The notes: a model not told the origin generated them from the sequence alone. Shown: positions 9,050 to 16,535, counted from the stretch's first letter. The stretch: DNA of 64,000 nucleotides from Rhodospirillaceae bacterium (GCA_002721365.1 PBKC01000043.1:62001-126000), one strand, 5' to 3'. Numbers and translations are program-made.

Positions 9050-9682
9050 CTAGTCGAGCGCCGTCCGGTCGGAGAAGGACTTGACGCGGGTCTGCGGCCA
9101 GGTGCGCTTGGGCGTCGGCGCGACGCCCGCCCGGACCTCGGTTCCTTCGCCCTGCAGAAGCACGACCGTTTCCTCGATCGTCCGGTCGCTGCTGCCCACC
9201 AGCACCTTCCCTTTGACGACCCCCAGACTCGTGGCGTCCAGGCCGGCTTCGGTAATCCACTCCGTCCCCTGCACCGACGCCACCGCGGTCGCCGTCTGAA
9301 CCTCGAAGCGGGAGTCGGGGACGAACAGATTGACGACGGTCCGGAAGATTCCCTCCGGCACGGTCAGCAAAGCGCGGCGTTTCTTTTCCTTCGGCGCATA
9401 GACGAATTCGGTGATCTTCAGCGTGCTGCTTTCGCCCACCGTGACGACGGTATCGTCCTCGAAGCGAATCTTGACCTTACCCCCCGCTTCGGACCGGACG
9501 ATGTCCTGCTGATGAACGGGCGTTCCGACAACCGCCGGTTCGGCCGCGTCGGCACCAGGTCGGATGATGACCGCTTCGCCCGACAAGGATTCGATGTGCC
9601 CGACCGCCTCTGCGGCAAAGCTCGCCGTCGTCAGCCCGACGCCGAAAAACAAGGCGAGCAAGGCACACTTGATCAATTGCAT
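9050..9682 (-). CDS. FecR-domain periplasmic protein
   Basis: 210 residues from ATG 9682, chosen because GGAGAGG lies 5-11 bases upstream; a TTG at 9697 is an alternative. A signal peptide (about 1-24, ending SFA-A) is followed by a FecR fold: GHIESLSGEAVIIRPG, DIVRSEAGGKVKIRFEDDTVVTVGESS, then a beta-rich part with ASVQGTEWITEAG. There is no transmembrane anti-sigma segment, so it is not an FecR-type sigma regulator but a stand-alone periplasmic domain. FecR-CHASE2 cyclase pairs recur in proteobacteria. Here it probably acts with the cyclase encoded 26 bases downstream. Confidence 0.87.
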   Translation of the reverse strand: MQLIKCALLALFFGVGLTTASFAAEAVGHIESLSGEAVIIRPGADAAEPAVVGTPVHQQDIVRSEAGGKVKIRFEDDTVVTVGESSTLKITEFVYAPKEKKRRALLTVPEGIFRTVVNLFVPDSRFEVQTATAVASVQGTEWITEAGLDATSLGVVKGKVLVGSSDRTIEETVVLLQGEGTEVRAGVAPTPKRTWPQTRVKSFSDRTALD

Positions 9683-9746
9683 CGTCGGCCTCTCCAAATG
9701 AATGGAATGGGTATCGAATGTCTTACGCCATTCTGGTGATGAAGTC

Positions 9747-10340
9747 TCAGTTCGTAGGGTCTGCCGCCTCGACTTCGTTCAAGGCTTGACGGAATCGGCC
9801 TCCACAGTCTTGCGGATCTTCTTGCACCTCTTCGGCGGCGACCCAGCAGTCGAAAAGGACTTGTGCCCGCGCGGCCGCCTCCGGCGCGGTGCGGCGCGCC
9901 TTTTCAGCGAGTGCCGACACCAGCCGCAAGCGCGCGAGCGACAGGGTTGCCGCCGCGTCGCCACCAAGCCGCCAATCGTCGAGCCGTTCGGGAAGAACGA
10001 ATTCGCCCTTCGCGGCTTCTCTCGCCTTGTAGGCAAAGAAGCTCGCCGCGAAGGCGGACCCGTCCTCAGCCTGCCGGTCGGCGATGTCCAGGTAGTTCCG
10101 GTGCAGGGCGCGGGCGAAAGGATCGTCGGGCGATGCCATGGCGCGGACGGCCGCAGGATCGACGCAGCCGGAAAGCGATACCACTGCCGTGAGCGCGAGC
10201 GTCACCGCTACCGCCACGCGCACGCGGCGGCACGCCGGCGCCCCCAGCGCCGCGATGATGCCGCAATCCATCCCCACAGTTGAATAGAATGCGGACGTCG
10301 GTAGGGCGTCGCCAACTAGAAATGACCATAGGTCTTGCAT
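9747..10340 (-). CDS. Lipoprotein resembling the N-terminal part of OmpA-family lipoproteins
   Basis: 197 residues with a hydrophobic segment and lipobox VSLSGC near residue 58. The mature part is alpha-helical, with FARALHRNYLDIADRQ, FAYKAREAAKGEFVLPERLDDW and VLFDCWVAAEEVQEDPQDC. This pattern resembles, from memory, the domain found before the OmpA peptidoglycan-binding domain in many alphaproteobacterial lipoproteins, but no OmpA domain follows; the protein ends after about 140 mature residues. The start is uncertain: ATG at 10340 or Met24 at 10271. It is divergent from the small exported protein at 10441. Function unknown. Confidence 0.7.
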   Translation of the reverse strand: MQDLWSFLVGDALPTSAFYSTVGMDCGIIAALGAPACRRVRVAVAVTLALTAVVSLSGCVDPAAVRAMASPDDPFARALHRNYLDIADRQAEDGSAFAASFFAYKAREAAKGEFVLPERLDDWRLGGDAAATLSLARLRLVSALAEKARRTAPEAAARAQVLFDCWVAAEEVQEDPQDCGGRFRQALNEVEAADPTN

Positions 10341-10440
10341 GACTCGGACGGGGTGCCGCCGATCCCCGCAACGATGGTGTCGACCGGACCGGTACGGAAG
10401 CGCAATCTAGGCCGCTCGTCATTCAGCGGAGGGTGATCGC

Positions 10441-10764
10441 ATGGTTCCGACCGGACTGACCGCGGTGATCGCGCTGCTCTCTCTCGCATCGTTCGGTAGC
10501 GGCAACCCACCCGACGGCCGGATCGAGCCCGCCACCTTCGTTCATACCGTCGGGCGGACGGACATGATCCGGACCTGGCTCGAAAAGAAGCTCGGCGCGG
10601 AGATCATCGAGATCATCCAGGTCGACTGGAAAGGGAACCCCGCCTATCGGGCACGGTTCTTGGCAACCGATCCCGAGACCGGCGAGAGGCGCGAGCGGAT
10701 TCTCATTTTCGACGCCGGGTCGGTGCAGCCGATCGCCGAGCTGGAGCCCGAGCCGGCCTTCTGA
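10441..10764 (+). CDS. Small exported protein of unknown function
   Basis: 107 residues preceded by a clear GGAGGG seven bases from the ATG. A signal peptide covers about residues 1-21. The mature part is small and acidic, with TWLEKKLGAEIIEIIQVDWKG and ARFLATDPETGERRERILIFDA, an alpha-beta-beta pattern loosely like a single PepSY unit. I do not recognise a family with confidence. It stands alone, divergent from the lipoprotein gene at 10340 and 122 bases before the TRAP binding protein. Confidence 0.65.
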   Translation: MVPTGLTAVIALLSLASFGSGNPPDGRIEPATFVHTVGRTDMIRTWLEKKLGAEIIEIIQVDWKGNPAYRARFLATDPETGERRERILIFDAGSVQPIAELEPEPAF

Positions 10765-10886
10765 CGCGACGCCCCCATTCGGCGGTAAGCGGTTGCCCGA
10801 TGCGGGGCCCTTCGCCAAAGTCCGGCTTCGATAACCGCTCGCTTCACCGCGGGTAGTCAACGATCGGCCGTTTTCGAGGAGACCCC

Positions 10887-11963
10887 ATGCAACGCCGTAA
10901 CTTCATCAAGGGCGCCGGCGCCGCCGCCGTCGGTGCCGCAGCTTTCCCCGCCCCAGCGATCAGTCAGGGAAAGCGCGAGTGGAAGATGGCGACCACCTGG
11001 CCCAAGAACTTTCCCGGCCTCGGGACGGGGGCCCAGCGGATCGCCGATGCCATTACCGAGATGTCGGACGGCCGGCTGACGGTGAAGCTCTACGCGGCGG
11101 GCGAACTGATCCCCGCATTCGAGGTCTTCGACGCTGTCCGCGCCGGCAACGTCGAGATGGGGCATGACGCCCCGCTTTACTGGCTCGCCAAGGCCAAGGC
11201 CTGCGCCTTCTTCTGCGCCGTGCCGGGCGGGCTGGCACCGCATGAGCAATATGGCTGGATCCATTACGGCGGCGGACAGGCATTGTGGGACGAGCTCTAC
11301 GGGCAGTTCGGCCTTCGCGCCTTCGTTGCCGGCAATACCGGCCCCAACTGGGGCGGCTGGTTCAAGAAGGAGATCAACAGCCTGAACGACATTCAGGGGA
11401 TCAAGTTCCGGATGTCGGGCCTCGGCGGCGAGGTGATGAACCGCATGGGCGTCGTCGCGGTCAACATGCCGGGCGGCGAGATCATGCAGTCGCTGCAGAG
11501 CGGCGTCCTCGACGGCGCCGAGTGGGTGAACCCGTGGAACGACCTGGCCTTCGGTTTCCACAAGGTCGCCAAGTACTATTATGGCCCGGGTGTGCACGAG
11601 CCCGGTTCCTCCCAGGCCCTCACCGTGAACCTCGAAGCCTACGAATCCCTGCCCAAGGACTTGCAGGCCATCGTCCGCTTCGCGGCCGAGCAGGAGAACA
11701 CCCGCATGCATGCCGAGATGACCGCGGGGAACGTCCCTTCGCTGGCCGCGCTCCGGAAGCACGGTGTCGAGGTGCGGTCTTTCCCCGAGGACGTCTACAA
11801 GCGGCTACTGGACATCAGCGCCGAGGTGGTGGCCGAAGTCGGCGCCGAGGACGCGCTTTCCACGCGCATCTACGAGAGCTGGTCGACGTTCCGGAAAGGG
11901 GTCGTCGACCTCGCCCCCTACTCGGAGATGGGGTACATGCGGATGCGCGGCCTCACCGCATGA
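10887..11963 (+). CDS. TRAP transporter substrate-binding protein (DctP family, TakP-like)
   Basis: 358 residues with a twin-arginine leader, RRNFIKGAGAAAVG, so it is probably exported folded by Tat. The mature part begins WKMATTWPKNFPGLGTGAQR and carries the DctP core, including FRMSGLGGEVMNRMGVVAVNMPGGE and DGAEWVNPWNDLAFGFHKVAKYY. The WPKNFPGLGTGAQ block recalls TakP-type proteins that bind 2-oxo acids. The start has GAGGAG five bases upstream. No DctQ or DctM membrane subunits are nearby, so the permease must lie elsewhere. Ligand identity is inferred only. Confidence 0.9.
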   Translation: MQRRNFIKGAGAAAVGAAAFPAPAISQGKREWKMATTWPKNFPGLGTGAQRIADAITEMSDGRLTVKLYAAGELIPAFEVFDAVRAGNVEMGHDAPLYWLAKAKACAFFCAVPGGLAPHEQYGWIHYGGGQALWDELYGQFGLRAFVAGNTGPNWGGWFKKEINSLNDIQGIKFRMSGLGGEVMNRMGVVAVNMPGGEIMQSLQSGVLDGAEWVNPWNDLAFGFHKVAKYYYGPGVHEPGSSQALTVNLEAYESLPKDLQAIVRFAAEQENTRMHAEMTAGNVPSLAALRKHGVEVRSFPEDVYKRLLDISAEVVAEVGAEDALSTRIYESWSTFRKGVVDLAPYSEMGYMRMRGLTA

Positions 11964-11969
11964 TCTGTT

Positions 11970-12003
11970 GCCGACCGGGCCCGCATGGACCGGCCCGGTC
12001 GGC
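11970..12003. terminator. Bidirectional hairpin between TRAP and cytochrome c genes
   Basis: A perfect 12-bp stem (GCCGACCGGGCC, 11970-11981, with 11992-12003) encloses a 10-base loop between two convergent genes. There is no long U-tract on either strand. It is placed where a shared terminator is expected. Confidence 0.6.
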
Positions 12004-12012
12004 ACCGTCCGT

Positions 12013-12708
12013 TCATTCGGACTGCTGATGCAGATAGGCGATGACGTTCTGGCGATCGTCCTCGCTGCGGAGGCCCGGGAAAGCCATCTTGTTGCCCGGG
12101 ATGAACTTCCGGGGCGCTTCGAGGTATTGCGACAGCGTATCCGCATTCCAGACGATGTCCGCGTTCTTCATCGCCTTCGAATAGTTGAAGCCTTCGGCAG
12201 CGCCCGCTTCGCGCCCGTAGACGCCGTGGAGATTGGGGCCGACGCCATTGCCCGCTCCCTGTTCGACCTTGTGACAGGCACGGCACTTGTTGAAGACGTT
12301 CTTGCCTGCGTCAGGATCGCCGGCCAATGCGGCGTCACCGGAATCGTTCTGGGCAACCTGCATAGACGCTTCGTCGGCCGTGCCCTCGGTCTCGGCGGCG
12401 GTCTGCGCGCCGCCGGTGCGGGTGGTCACTTCCGGCTTGGCCTGATCGACTGCAACCGCTGGCTTCGGCTGGTCGACCGTCACCTTCGGCTCGGCTTGCT
12501 CGACCGAAACGCTCGGGGCTGCCTGCTCGACAGTGACGGTCGGCTCAGGAATCTCGACGGTGATCTCCGGGGCCGGCACTTCCACGGTGACCTCCGTGGG
12601 TTGCCCGGTCCCGGCAGCAGTGTTGCCGGAGTCCGCAGCTTGTGCGGCGATCCACGCCGGCGTCATTACGGCGAGTACCGCAGCGATCGCGATCGAGGAT
12701 TTCGACAT
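12013..12708 (-). CDS. Class I cytochrome c with N-terminal Pro/Val repeat arm
   Basis: 231 residues from the ATG at 12708, which has AAGGAG nine bases upstream. Signal peptide about 1-24 (ending QA-A). Residues 39-92 are six nine-residue repeats of the type VTVEQxxPx. A linker follows, then a cytochrome c550/c2-like domain (about 128-231) with heme motif CRACH at 142-146 and the axial methionine in GNKMAFPGL. It should be a periplasmic electron carrier whose arm may reach a partner or the envelope. An FNR/FixK-like site 147 bases upstream suggests low-oxygen control. Confidence 0.9.
   Translation of the reverse strand: MSKSSIAIAAVLAVMTPAWIAAQAADSGNTAAGTGQPTEVTVEVPAPEITVEIPEPTVTVEQAAPSVSVEQAEPKVTVDQPKPAVAVDQAKPEVTTRTGGAQTAAETEGTADEASMQVAQNDSGDAALAGDPDAGKNVFNKCRACHKVEQGAGNGVGPNLHGVYGREAGAAEGFNYSKAMKNADIVWNADTLSQYLEAPRKFIPGNKMAFPGLRSEDDRQNVIAYLHQQSE
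12433..12594 (-). repeat. Tandem 27-bp coding repeat in the cytochrome c gene
   Basis: Six units of 27 bases encode nine residues each: hydrophobic-Thr/Ser-Val-Glu/Asp-Gln-Ala/Pro-x-Pro-x with small variations. The DNA copies have diverged, so the repeat is old or selected at protein level. Confidence 0.8.
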
Positions 12709-12854
12709 GAGGAGCTGCTCCTTCCTGCGTGCGGCCACCGGTCGGGCGGCCGCTCTTCTGTGAACGGATTAGCGGTTGGGGAACGGCGCGTGCACAGAGG
12801 AGGTTGCGGAACGGGTCGGCGGCTTGGCGGCCGCAGCCGATTTCCAGGTCGCCA

Positions 12855-12868
12855 CTGACATGGATCAA
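12855..12868. promoter_or_regulatory. FNR/FixK-type anaerobox
   Basis: CTGACATGGATCAA matches the TTGAY-N4-RTCAA consensus of FNR/FixK2 regulators at nine of the ten informative positions. It lies in the 398-base gap, 147 bases upstream of the cytochrome c start and 239 before the nuclease-like gene. A cytochrome target fits the family of regulators. Confidence 0.5.
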
Positions 12869-12928
12869 GGTCGGGGACGGGCGAACGCTTCAGGATGCGC
12901 AGGTTCACTTCCCCCTATCTTCCTTGTC

Positions 12929-12963
12929 AGGCGCCTTCCTTCGGAAGGCGCCTCTTTCTTCCT
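12929..12963 (+). terminator. Strong hairpin with T-rich tail in the 12709-13106 gap
   Basis: An 11-bp perfect stem (AGGCGCCTTCC, 12929-12939, with 12943-12953) with a 3-base loop is followed by CTTTCTTCC on the plus strand, as in intrinsic terminators. No plus-strand protein gene ends just before it. The 398-base gap also holds the anaerobox and the promoters of its two flanking genes. Confidence 0.55.
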
Positions 12964-13002
12964 CCTGGGCTCCGGCGCATGCCCGTCCCGCATGCCGGTT
13001 TC

Positions 13003-13031
13003 TTGACTCGCGCGGCGGCCCGTGCTGCATA
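13003..13031 (+). promoter_or_regulatory. Possible promoter of the nuclease-like gene
   Basis: TTGACT is followed after 17 bases by TGCATA, 76 bases before the ATG. The -35 element is good and the -10 element poor, so this is tentative. Confidence 0.3.
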
Positions 13032-13106
13032 GATCGTCCACGCGGCGGGTGGGCGCCCGCCGGTCAAGGGACAACGAAAAACGGCTGCAAAGGCCGAGGA
13101 GACGCC

Positions 13107-13556
13107 ATGATCGCCAAGTTTCTCGCTACGCTCGCCATTCCGCTGGTCGTTCCGGTGATGCAGGCGGGTGTTGTCGGCCCCGCCGAAGTGCTGGACGGAA
13201 TCACCATGCAGGTCGGCAAGTCCGTCGTCCGTCTGTACGGGCTGAAGGCGCCGTCCGCCGATCAGACCTGCCGGCTCGAAGGGGAGGTTATCCCGTGCGG
13301 TGAAGAGGCTAAGGCCGCGCTGGAGAACCTGCTCGGCGACAGCGAGGTCAAGTGTACGACCAAGGGCACCGACAACAAAAAGCGGACGTTGGCCACCTGC
13401 AAGGCCGACGGCATCGATCTCAACAAGGGCATGGTCGAGAGCGGCTGGGCCAAAGCCGACACCCATGAAACCAAGATGTTCGCCGACTACGAAGCCAAGC
13501 CCAAGGCCGCGGGGATCGGCCTGTGGCAGAACAACCTGATGGTGCGCCTGCACTAG
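13107..13556 (+). CDS. Secreted SNase-like (thermonuclease-fold) protein with altered active site
   Basis: 149 residues from an ATG with GAGGAG seven bases upstream. A short signal-like segment (about 1-20) precedes a small OB-fold domain: VLDGITMQVGKSVVRLYGLKAPSADQTC, then KKRTLATCKADGIDLNKGMVESGWAKAD, ending in GLWQ. These blocks align with staphylococcal nuclease (RLxGIDAPE and GRxLAxxxxxG). The Asp and Glu expected in GIDAPE are replaced (GLKAPSA), while the two arginine positions look kept. Four cysteines may form disulfides. It may bind rather than cut nucleic acid. It is 50 bases upstream of the next gene on the same strand. Confidence 0.75.
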   Translation: MIAKFLATLAIPLVVPVMQAGVVGPAEVLDGITMQVGKSVVRLYGLKAPSADQTCRLEGEVIPCGEEAKAALENLLGDSEVKCTTKGTDNKKRTLATCKADGIDLNKGMVESGWAKADTHETKMFADYEAKPKAAGIGLWQNNLMVRLH

Positions 13557-13606
13557 GAAATCAGGGCGGCGCTGGAACCACGACAAAGGAAAGAGAGACA
13601 CACATC

Positions 13607-14542
13607 ATGGCGCGATCGGGGAAAGTCATCGTCACCTGCGCGGTCACCGGGGCGATCCATACGCCGACCATGTCGCCCTACCTGCCGATCACCCCGAACG
13701 AGATCGCCGAGAGCTCGATCGCGGCGGCCGAGGCGGGGGCGTCGATCATTCATCTGCACGCCCGCAATCCAGAGACCGGCCAGCCGACCCCGGACCCCGA
13801 CATGTTCATGGAGTTCCTGCCGCGCATCAAGCAGGGTACCGACGCGGTGGTGAACATCACCACCGGCGGCGGGCTCGGTATGAAGCTCGAGGAGCGGCTG
13901 GCGGCGGCGCGGCGGGCCCAGCCCGAGGTGTGCTCGCTCAACATGGGCACGATGAACTTCGGCCTGTTCCGGCTGCTCGACCGCTACAAGGACTGGAAGC
14001 ACGCCTGGGAGCCCGAATACCTGGAGATGACGAAGAACTTCGTCTACCAGAACACCTTCGGCGACATCGAATACATCCTGAAGGAGATCGGCGAGGGCTA
14101 CGGCACCCGCTTCGAGTTCGAGTGCTACGACATCGGCCATCTCTACACCCTGGCCTATTTCCTCGATAAGGGGCTGGTGAAGCCGCCGCTGCTGGTGCAG
14201 TCGATCTTCGGCATCATGGGCGGTATCGGCGTCGACCACGAGAACCTGCTCCACGCCAAGCGCATCGCCGACAAGCTGTTCGGCGACGACTTCTACTGGT
14301 CGGTGCTGGCCGCCGGCCGCCACCAGCTCCCCTTCGTCAGCATGAGTGCGATCATGGGCGGCAGCGTCCGCGTCGGGCTGGAGGACAGCCTCTATATCGA
14401 CAAGGGCAAGCTGGCCGAAAGCAACGCCGCCCAGGTCACGGCGATCCGCTCGATCCTGGAAACGCTTTCGCTGGAAGTCGCGACCCCGACCGAGGCCCGC
14501 GAGATGCTGTCCCTGAAGGGCGGCGACCAGGTGGCGTTCTAA
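13607..14542 (+). CDS. Beta-keto acid cleavage enzyme (BKACE, 3-keto-5-aminohexanoate cleavage family)
   Basis: 311 residues. The family core is clear: VIVTCAVTGAIHTPTMSPYLPITPNEIA, zinc ligands in HLHAR (His49, His51), VVNITTGGG and FEFECYDIGHL. The enzymes condense a beta-keto acid with acetyl-CoA to give acetoacetate and a new CoA ester. The classical member Kce acts in lysine degradation, but many have other substrates such as dehydrocarnitine, and no lysine-fermentation genes are nearby. The start follows a GAGAG-containing purine-rich leader. It is convergent with the pyridoxal kinase across repeat-like palindromes. Confidence 0.93.
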   Translation: MARSGKVIVTCAVTGAIHTPTMSPYLPITPNEIAESSIAAAEAGASIIHLHARNPETGQPTPDPDMFMEFLPRIKQGTDAVVNITTGGGLGMKLEERLAAARRAQPEVCSLNMGTMNFGLFRLLDRYKDWKHAWEPEYLEMTKNFVYQNTFGDIEYILKEIGEGYGTRFEFECYDIGHLYTLAYFLDKGLVKPPLLVQSIFGIMGGIGVDHENLLHAKRIADKLFGDDFYWSVLAAGRHQLPFVSMSAIMGGSVRVGLEDSLYIDKGKLAESNAAQVTAIRSILETLSLEVATPTEAREMLSLKGGDQVAF

Positions 14543-14555
14543 GGAGACATCGCTC

Positions 14556-14633
14556 CGTCATCGCGAGCCGGAGGCGAAGCGATCCAGGCCGGCGGTCTGG
14601 ATCGCCGCGTCGCTCCGCTCCTCGCAACGACGA
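14556..14633. repeat. REP/BIME-like palindromic element
   Basis: CGTCATCGCGAG...GCGAAGCGATCCAG is followed by CTGGATCGCCGCGTCGCTCC...CTCGCAACGACG, an imperfect inverted repeat. It matches the style of dispersed 'CGTCATTGCGAGGAGCGAAG' palindromes common in alphaproteobacterial intergenic regions. It sits between convergent genes. Only one copy is visible here. Confidence 0.6.
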
Positions 14634-14655
14634 CGGTCGGTTCCCGGCTTCGTGG

Positions 14656-14741
14656 GCCCTCCGGTCAAGCCGGAGGGCGACGAGCTTAGTTAGTACGGCT
14701 TATCCAATTTCTTCGTCGTCCTCCGGCTCGACCGGAGGACC
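14656..14741. repeat. Paired CCTCCGGTC..GCCGGAGG inverted repeats
   Basis: A left unit (14656-14684) and a right unit (14713-14741) are inverted copies of CCCTCCGGTCAAGCCGGAGG plus GCGACGA/TCGTCGTC, separated by 28 AT-richer bases. Each unit is itself palindromic. The right one overlaps the pyridoxal kinase stop. Together they could act as a bidirectional terminator. Confidence 0.55.
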
Positions 14742-15583
14742 TACCGCACGGCTTCAGCGATGAAACGGCGCAGCGGGTTCACCAGCACCTCCTGCGCACC
14801 GACGAGCTGCAGCTCTTCCGCTCCGGCCGCGGCGGTCGCCTCCAGCACGCCATAGACCGCCGACACGGCATGCGAGAGCGCCGCGTCGGTCGTACCGCCG
14901 AGAAGCTTGCGCGCGAGCAGGATCGCCGCGAAGGCGTCGCCGGCCCCGTTGGCGGCGACCTTGAGGCGCGGCGTGCGGACGACCCAGCTTCCCGCCGGAT
15001 CGCTGGCGAAGACCGCGATCTCCTCAGGGGCGGTTCGAAGTGAGGTGCAGGCGATAACGCCGGTCGATGGCATGGCGAGCTTGGACGCCGCCGCTTTCGC
15101 ATCGGCCGGCGACTCGACGGTGGCGTCGGCCAGACGGGAGAGCTCGAACCGGTTCGGGGTCAGGATGTCGGCGAGCGGCACCAGAGACCCTGCGACCGCT
15201 TCGGCGACCGCCGGCTTGACGAACAGGCCGGCGGTGTCGTTGCCCATCACCGGGTCGCAGCAATAGATGGCATCCGGGTTCGCCGCCTTGACCCGCCGCA
15301 CCGTCTCGGCGATCACCGCGACCAGGGTGGGGTCGCCGACATAGCCCGACAGCACCGCGTCGCAGGCGGCGAAGCCGCCACGCTCGCCGATGCCGTCGAT
15401 CACCGCGGCGATCATCTCGGTCGACAGCGCGCCGCCGCGCGCGGTGGGGTAGCCGGTGTGATTGCTGAGCACCACCGTCGGCACCATCCACACCTCGATC
15501 CCCAGCCGCTGCAGGGGGAACATGGCGGCGCTGTTGCCGGCATGGCCGTAGGCGACATGAGATTGAATCGAAAGGACGTTCAC
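14741..15583 (-). CDS. pdxY: Pyridoxal kinase (PdxY type)
   Basis: 280 residues from the GTG at 15583. This start gives the family N-terminus VNVLSIQSHVAYGHAGN, whereas an ATG at 15625 adds an unrelated 14 residues. The ribokinase-like pattern is present: SNHTGYPTARG, YCCDPVMGN, LTPNRFEL and the catalytic NGAGDAF near the C-terminus. It phosphorylates pyridoxal (and perhaps pyridoxamine) for vitamin B6 salvage in the cytoplasm. It is convergent with the BKACE gene and divergent from the malyl-CoA-type gene 67 bases away. Confidence 0.92.
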   Translation of the reverse strand: MNVLSIQSHVAYGHAGNSAAMFPLQRLGIEVWMVPTVVLSNHTGYPTARGGALSTEMIAAVIDGIGERGGFAACDAVLSGYVGDPTLVAVIAETVRRVKAANPDAIYCCDPVMGNDTAGLFVKPAVAEAVAGSLVPLADILTPNRFELSRLADATVESPADAKAAASKLAMPSTGVIACTSLRTAPEEIAVFASDPAGSWVVRTPRLKVAANGAGDAFAAILLARKLLGGTTDAALSHAVSAVYGVLEATAAAGAEELQLVGAQEVLVNPLRRFIAEAVR

Positions 15584-15650
15584 CGGCTTGCTCGTGTCTC
15601 GGACGGTGGTTAGGTTACCGCCCATCGTCGGATAGGGAGGTTTCGACCGG

Positions 15651-16535
15651 ATGGTCACCGCACGGCCGCGCCGCAGCGTACTGTACATGCCGGGCTCCAA
15701 CCAGCGGGCGCTGGAGAAGGGGCGGACGCTGCCGGCCGATGCCCTGATCCTCGACCTCGAAGACGCAGTGACGCCCGACGCGAAGGCCGAAGCGCGCGAT
15801 CGAATCGCCGAGGCTGTCGGCACCGGCGGTTACGGCAAGCGCGAGATCGTCGTCCGGGTGAACGCCCTGTCGACGCCCTGGGGCTATGACGACCTCGCCG
15901 GGCTCGCCGGCTGTGGTGCCGATGCGGTGCTGCTGCCCAAGGTCGAAAGCGCCGGAGAGGTGCGGCAGGCGGTGGCGGTGCTGGAAGAGAACGGTGCGCC
16001 CGAAGACTTGGCCGTCTGGTGCATGATGGAAACGCCTCGCGGCATTCTCGCCGTGGCCGAGATCGCCGCCGCACACCCGCGGGTCGCCTGTCTGGTGATG
16101 GGGACCTCGGACCTCACCAAGGACCTCCACGCCAATCATACGCCGGGGCGGGAGCCGCTGATGACGTCGATCGGGCTCTGCCTGCTCGCCGCCCGCGCCC
16201 ATGGGCTGGCGATCCTCGACGGCGTCCATCTCGACCTCGACGACGAGGCGGGCTTCGCCGCCGCCTGCCGGCAGGGGCGCGACTGGGGCTTCGACGGTAA
16301 GACGCTGATCCACCCGAAGACCATCGCCGCCGCCAATGCCGCGTTCGGTCCGTCGGACGACGAGATCGCCTGGTCGCGCCGCATCATCGCTGCGCACGAG
16401 GAGGCGGCGCGGGAGGGCAAGGGCGTCGTCCTGGTCGACGGCAAGCTGATTGAGAACCTGCACGTCGCCGAGGCCCAGCGGCTGGTGGTGATGGCCGAGA
16501 TGATCGCGGCGATGGAACGCGAAGCGGCGGGATGA
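15651..16535 (+). CDS. mcl2: HpcH/HpaI CoA-ester lyase, Mcl2-like ((3S)-malyl-CoA thioesterase or malyl-CoA lyase)
   Basis: 294 residues with GGGAGG ten bases before the ATG. The CitE/HpcH barrel is visible: RRSVLYMPGSNQRALEK, DALILDLEDAV with the metal-binding acidic residues, LLPKVES, WCMMETPRGIL, LVMGTSDLTKDL and GFDGKTLIHP. The LYMPGSNQRALEK start and VVLVDGKLIENLH end resemble the thioesterase Mcl2 of Rhodobacter more than the lyase Mcl1, from memory. It overlaps the mesaconyl-CoA hydratase gene by ATGA, so a role in the last steps of the ethylmalonyl-CoA pathway is likely. Lyase versus thioesterase activity cannot be settled by eye. Confidence 0.8.
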   Translation: MVTARPRRSVLYMPGSNQRALEKGRTLPADALILDLEDAVTPDAKAEARDRIAEAVGTGGYGKREIVVRVNALSTPWGYDDLAGLAGCGADAVLLPKVESAGEVRQAVAVLEENGAPEDLAVWCMMETPRGILAVAEIAAAHPRVACLVMGTSDLTKDLHANHTPGREPLMTSIGLCLLAARAHGLAILDGVHLDLDDEAGFAAACRQGRDWGFDGKTLIHPKTIAAANAAFGPSDDEIAWSRRIIAAHEEAAREGKGVVLVDGKLIENLHVAEAQRLVVMAEMIAAMEREAAG

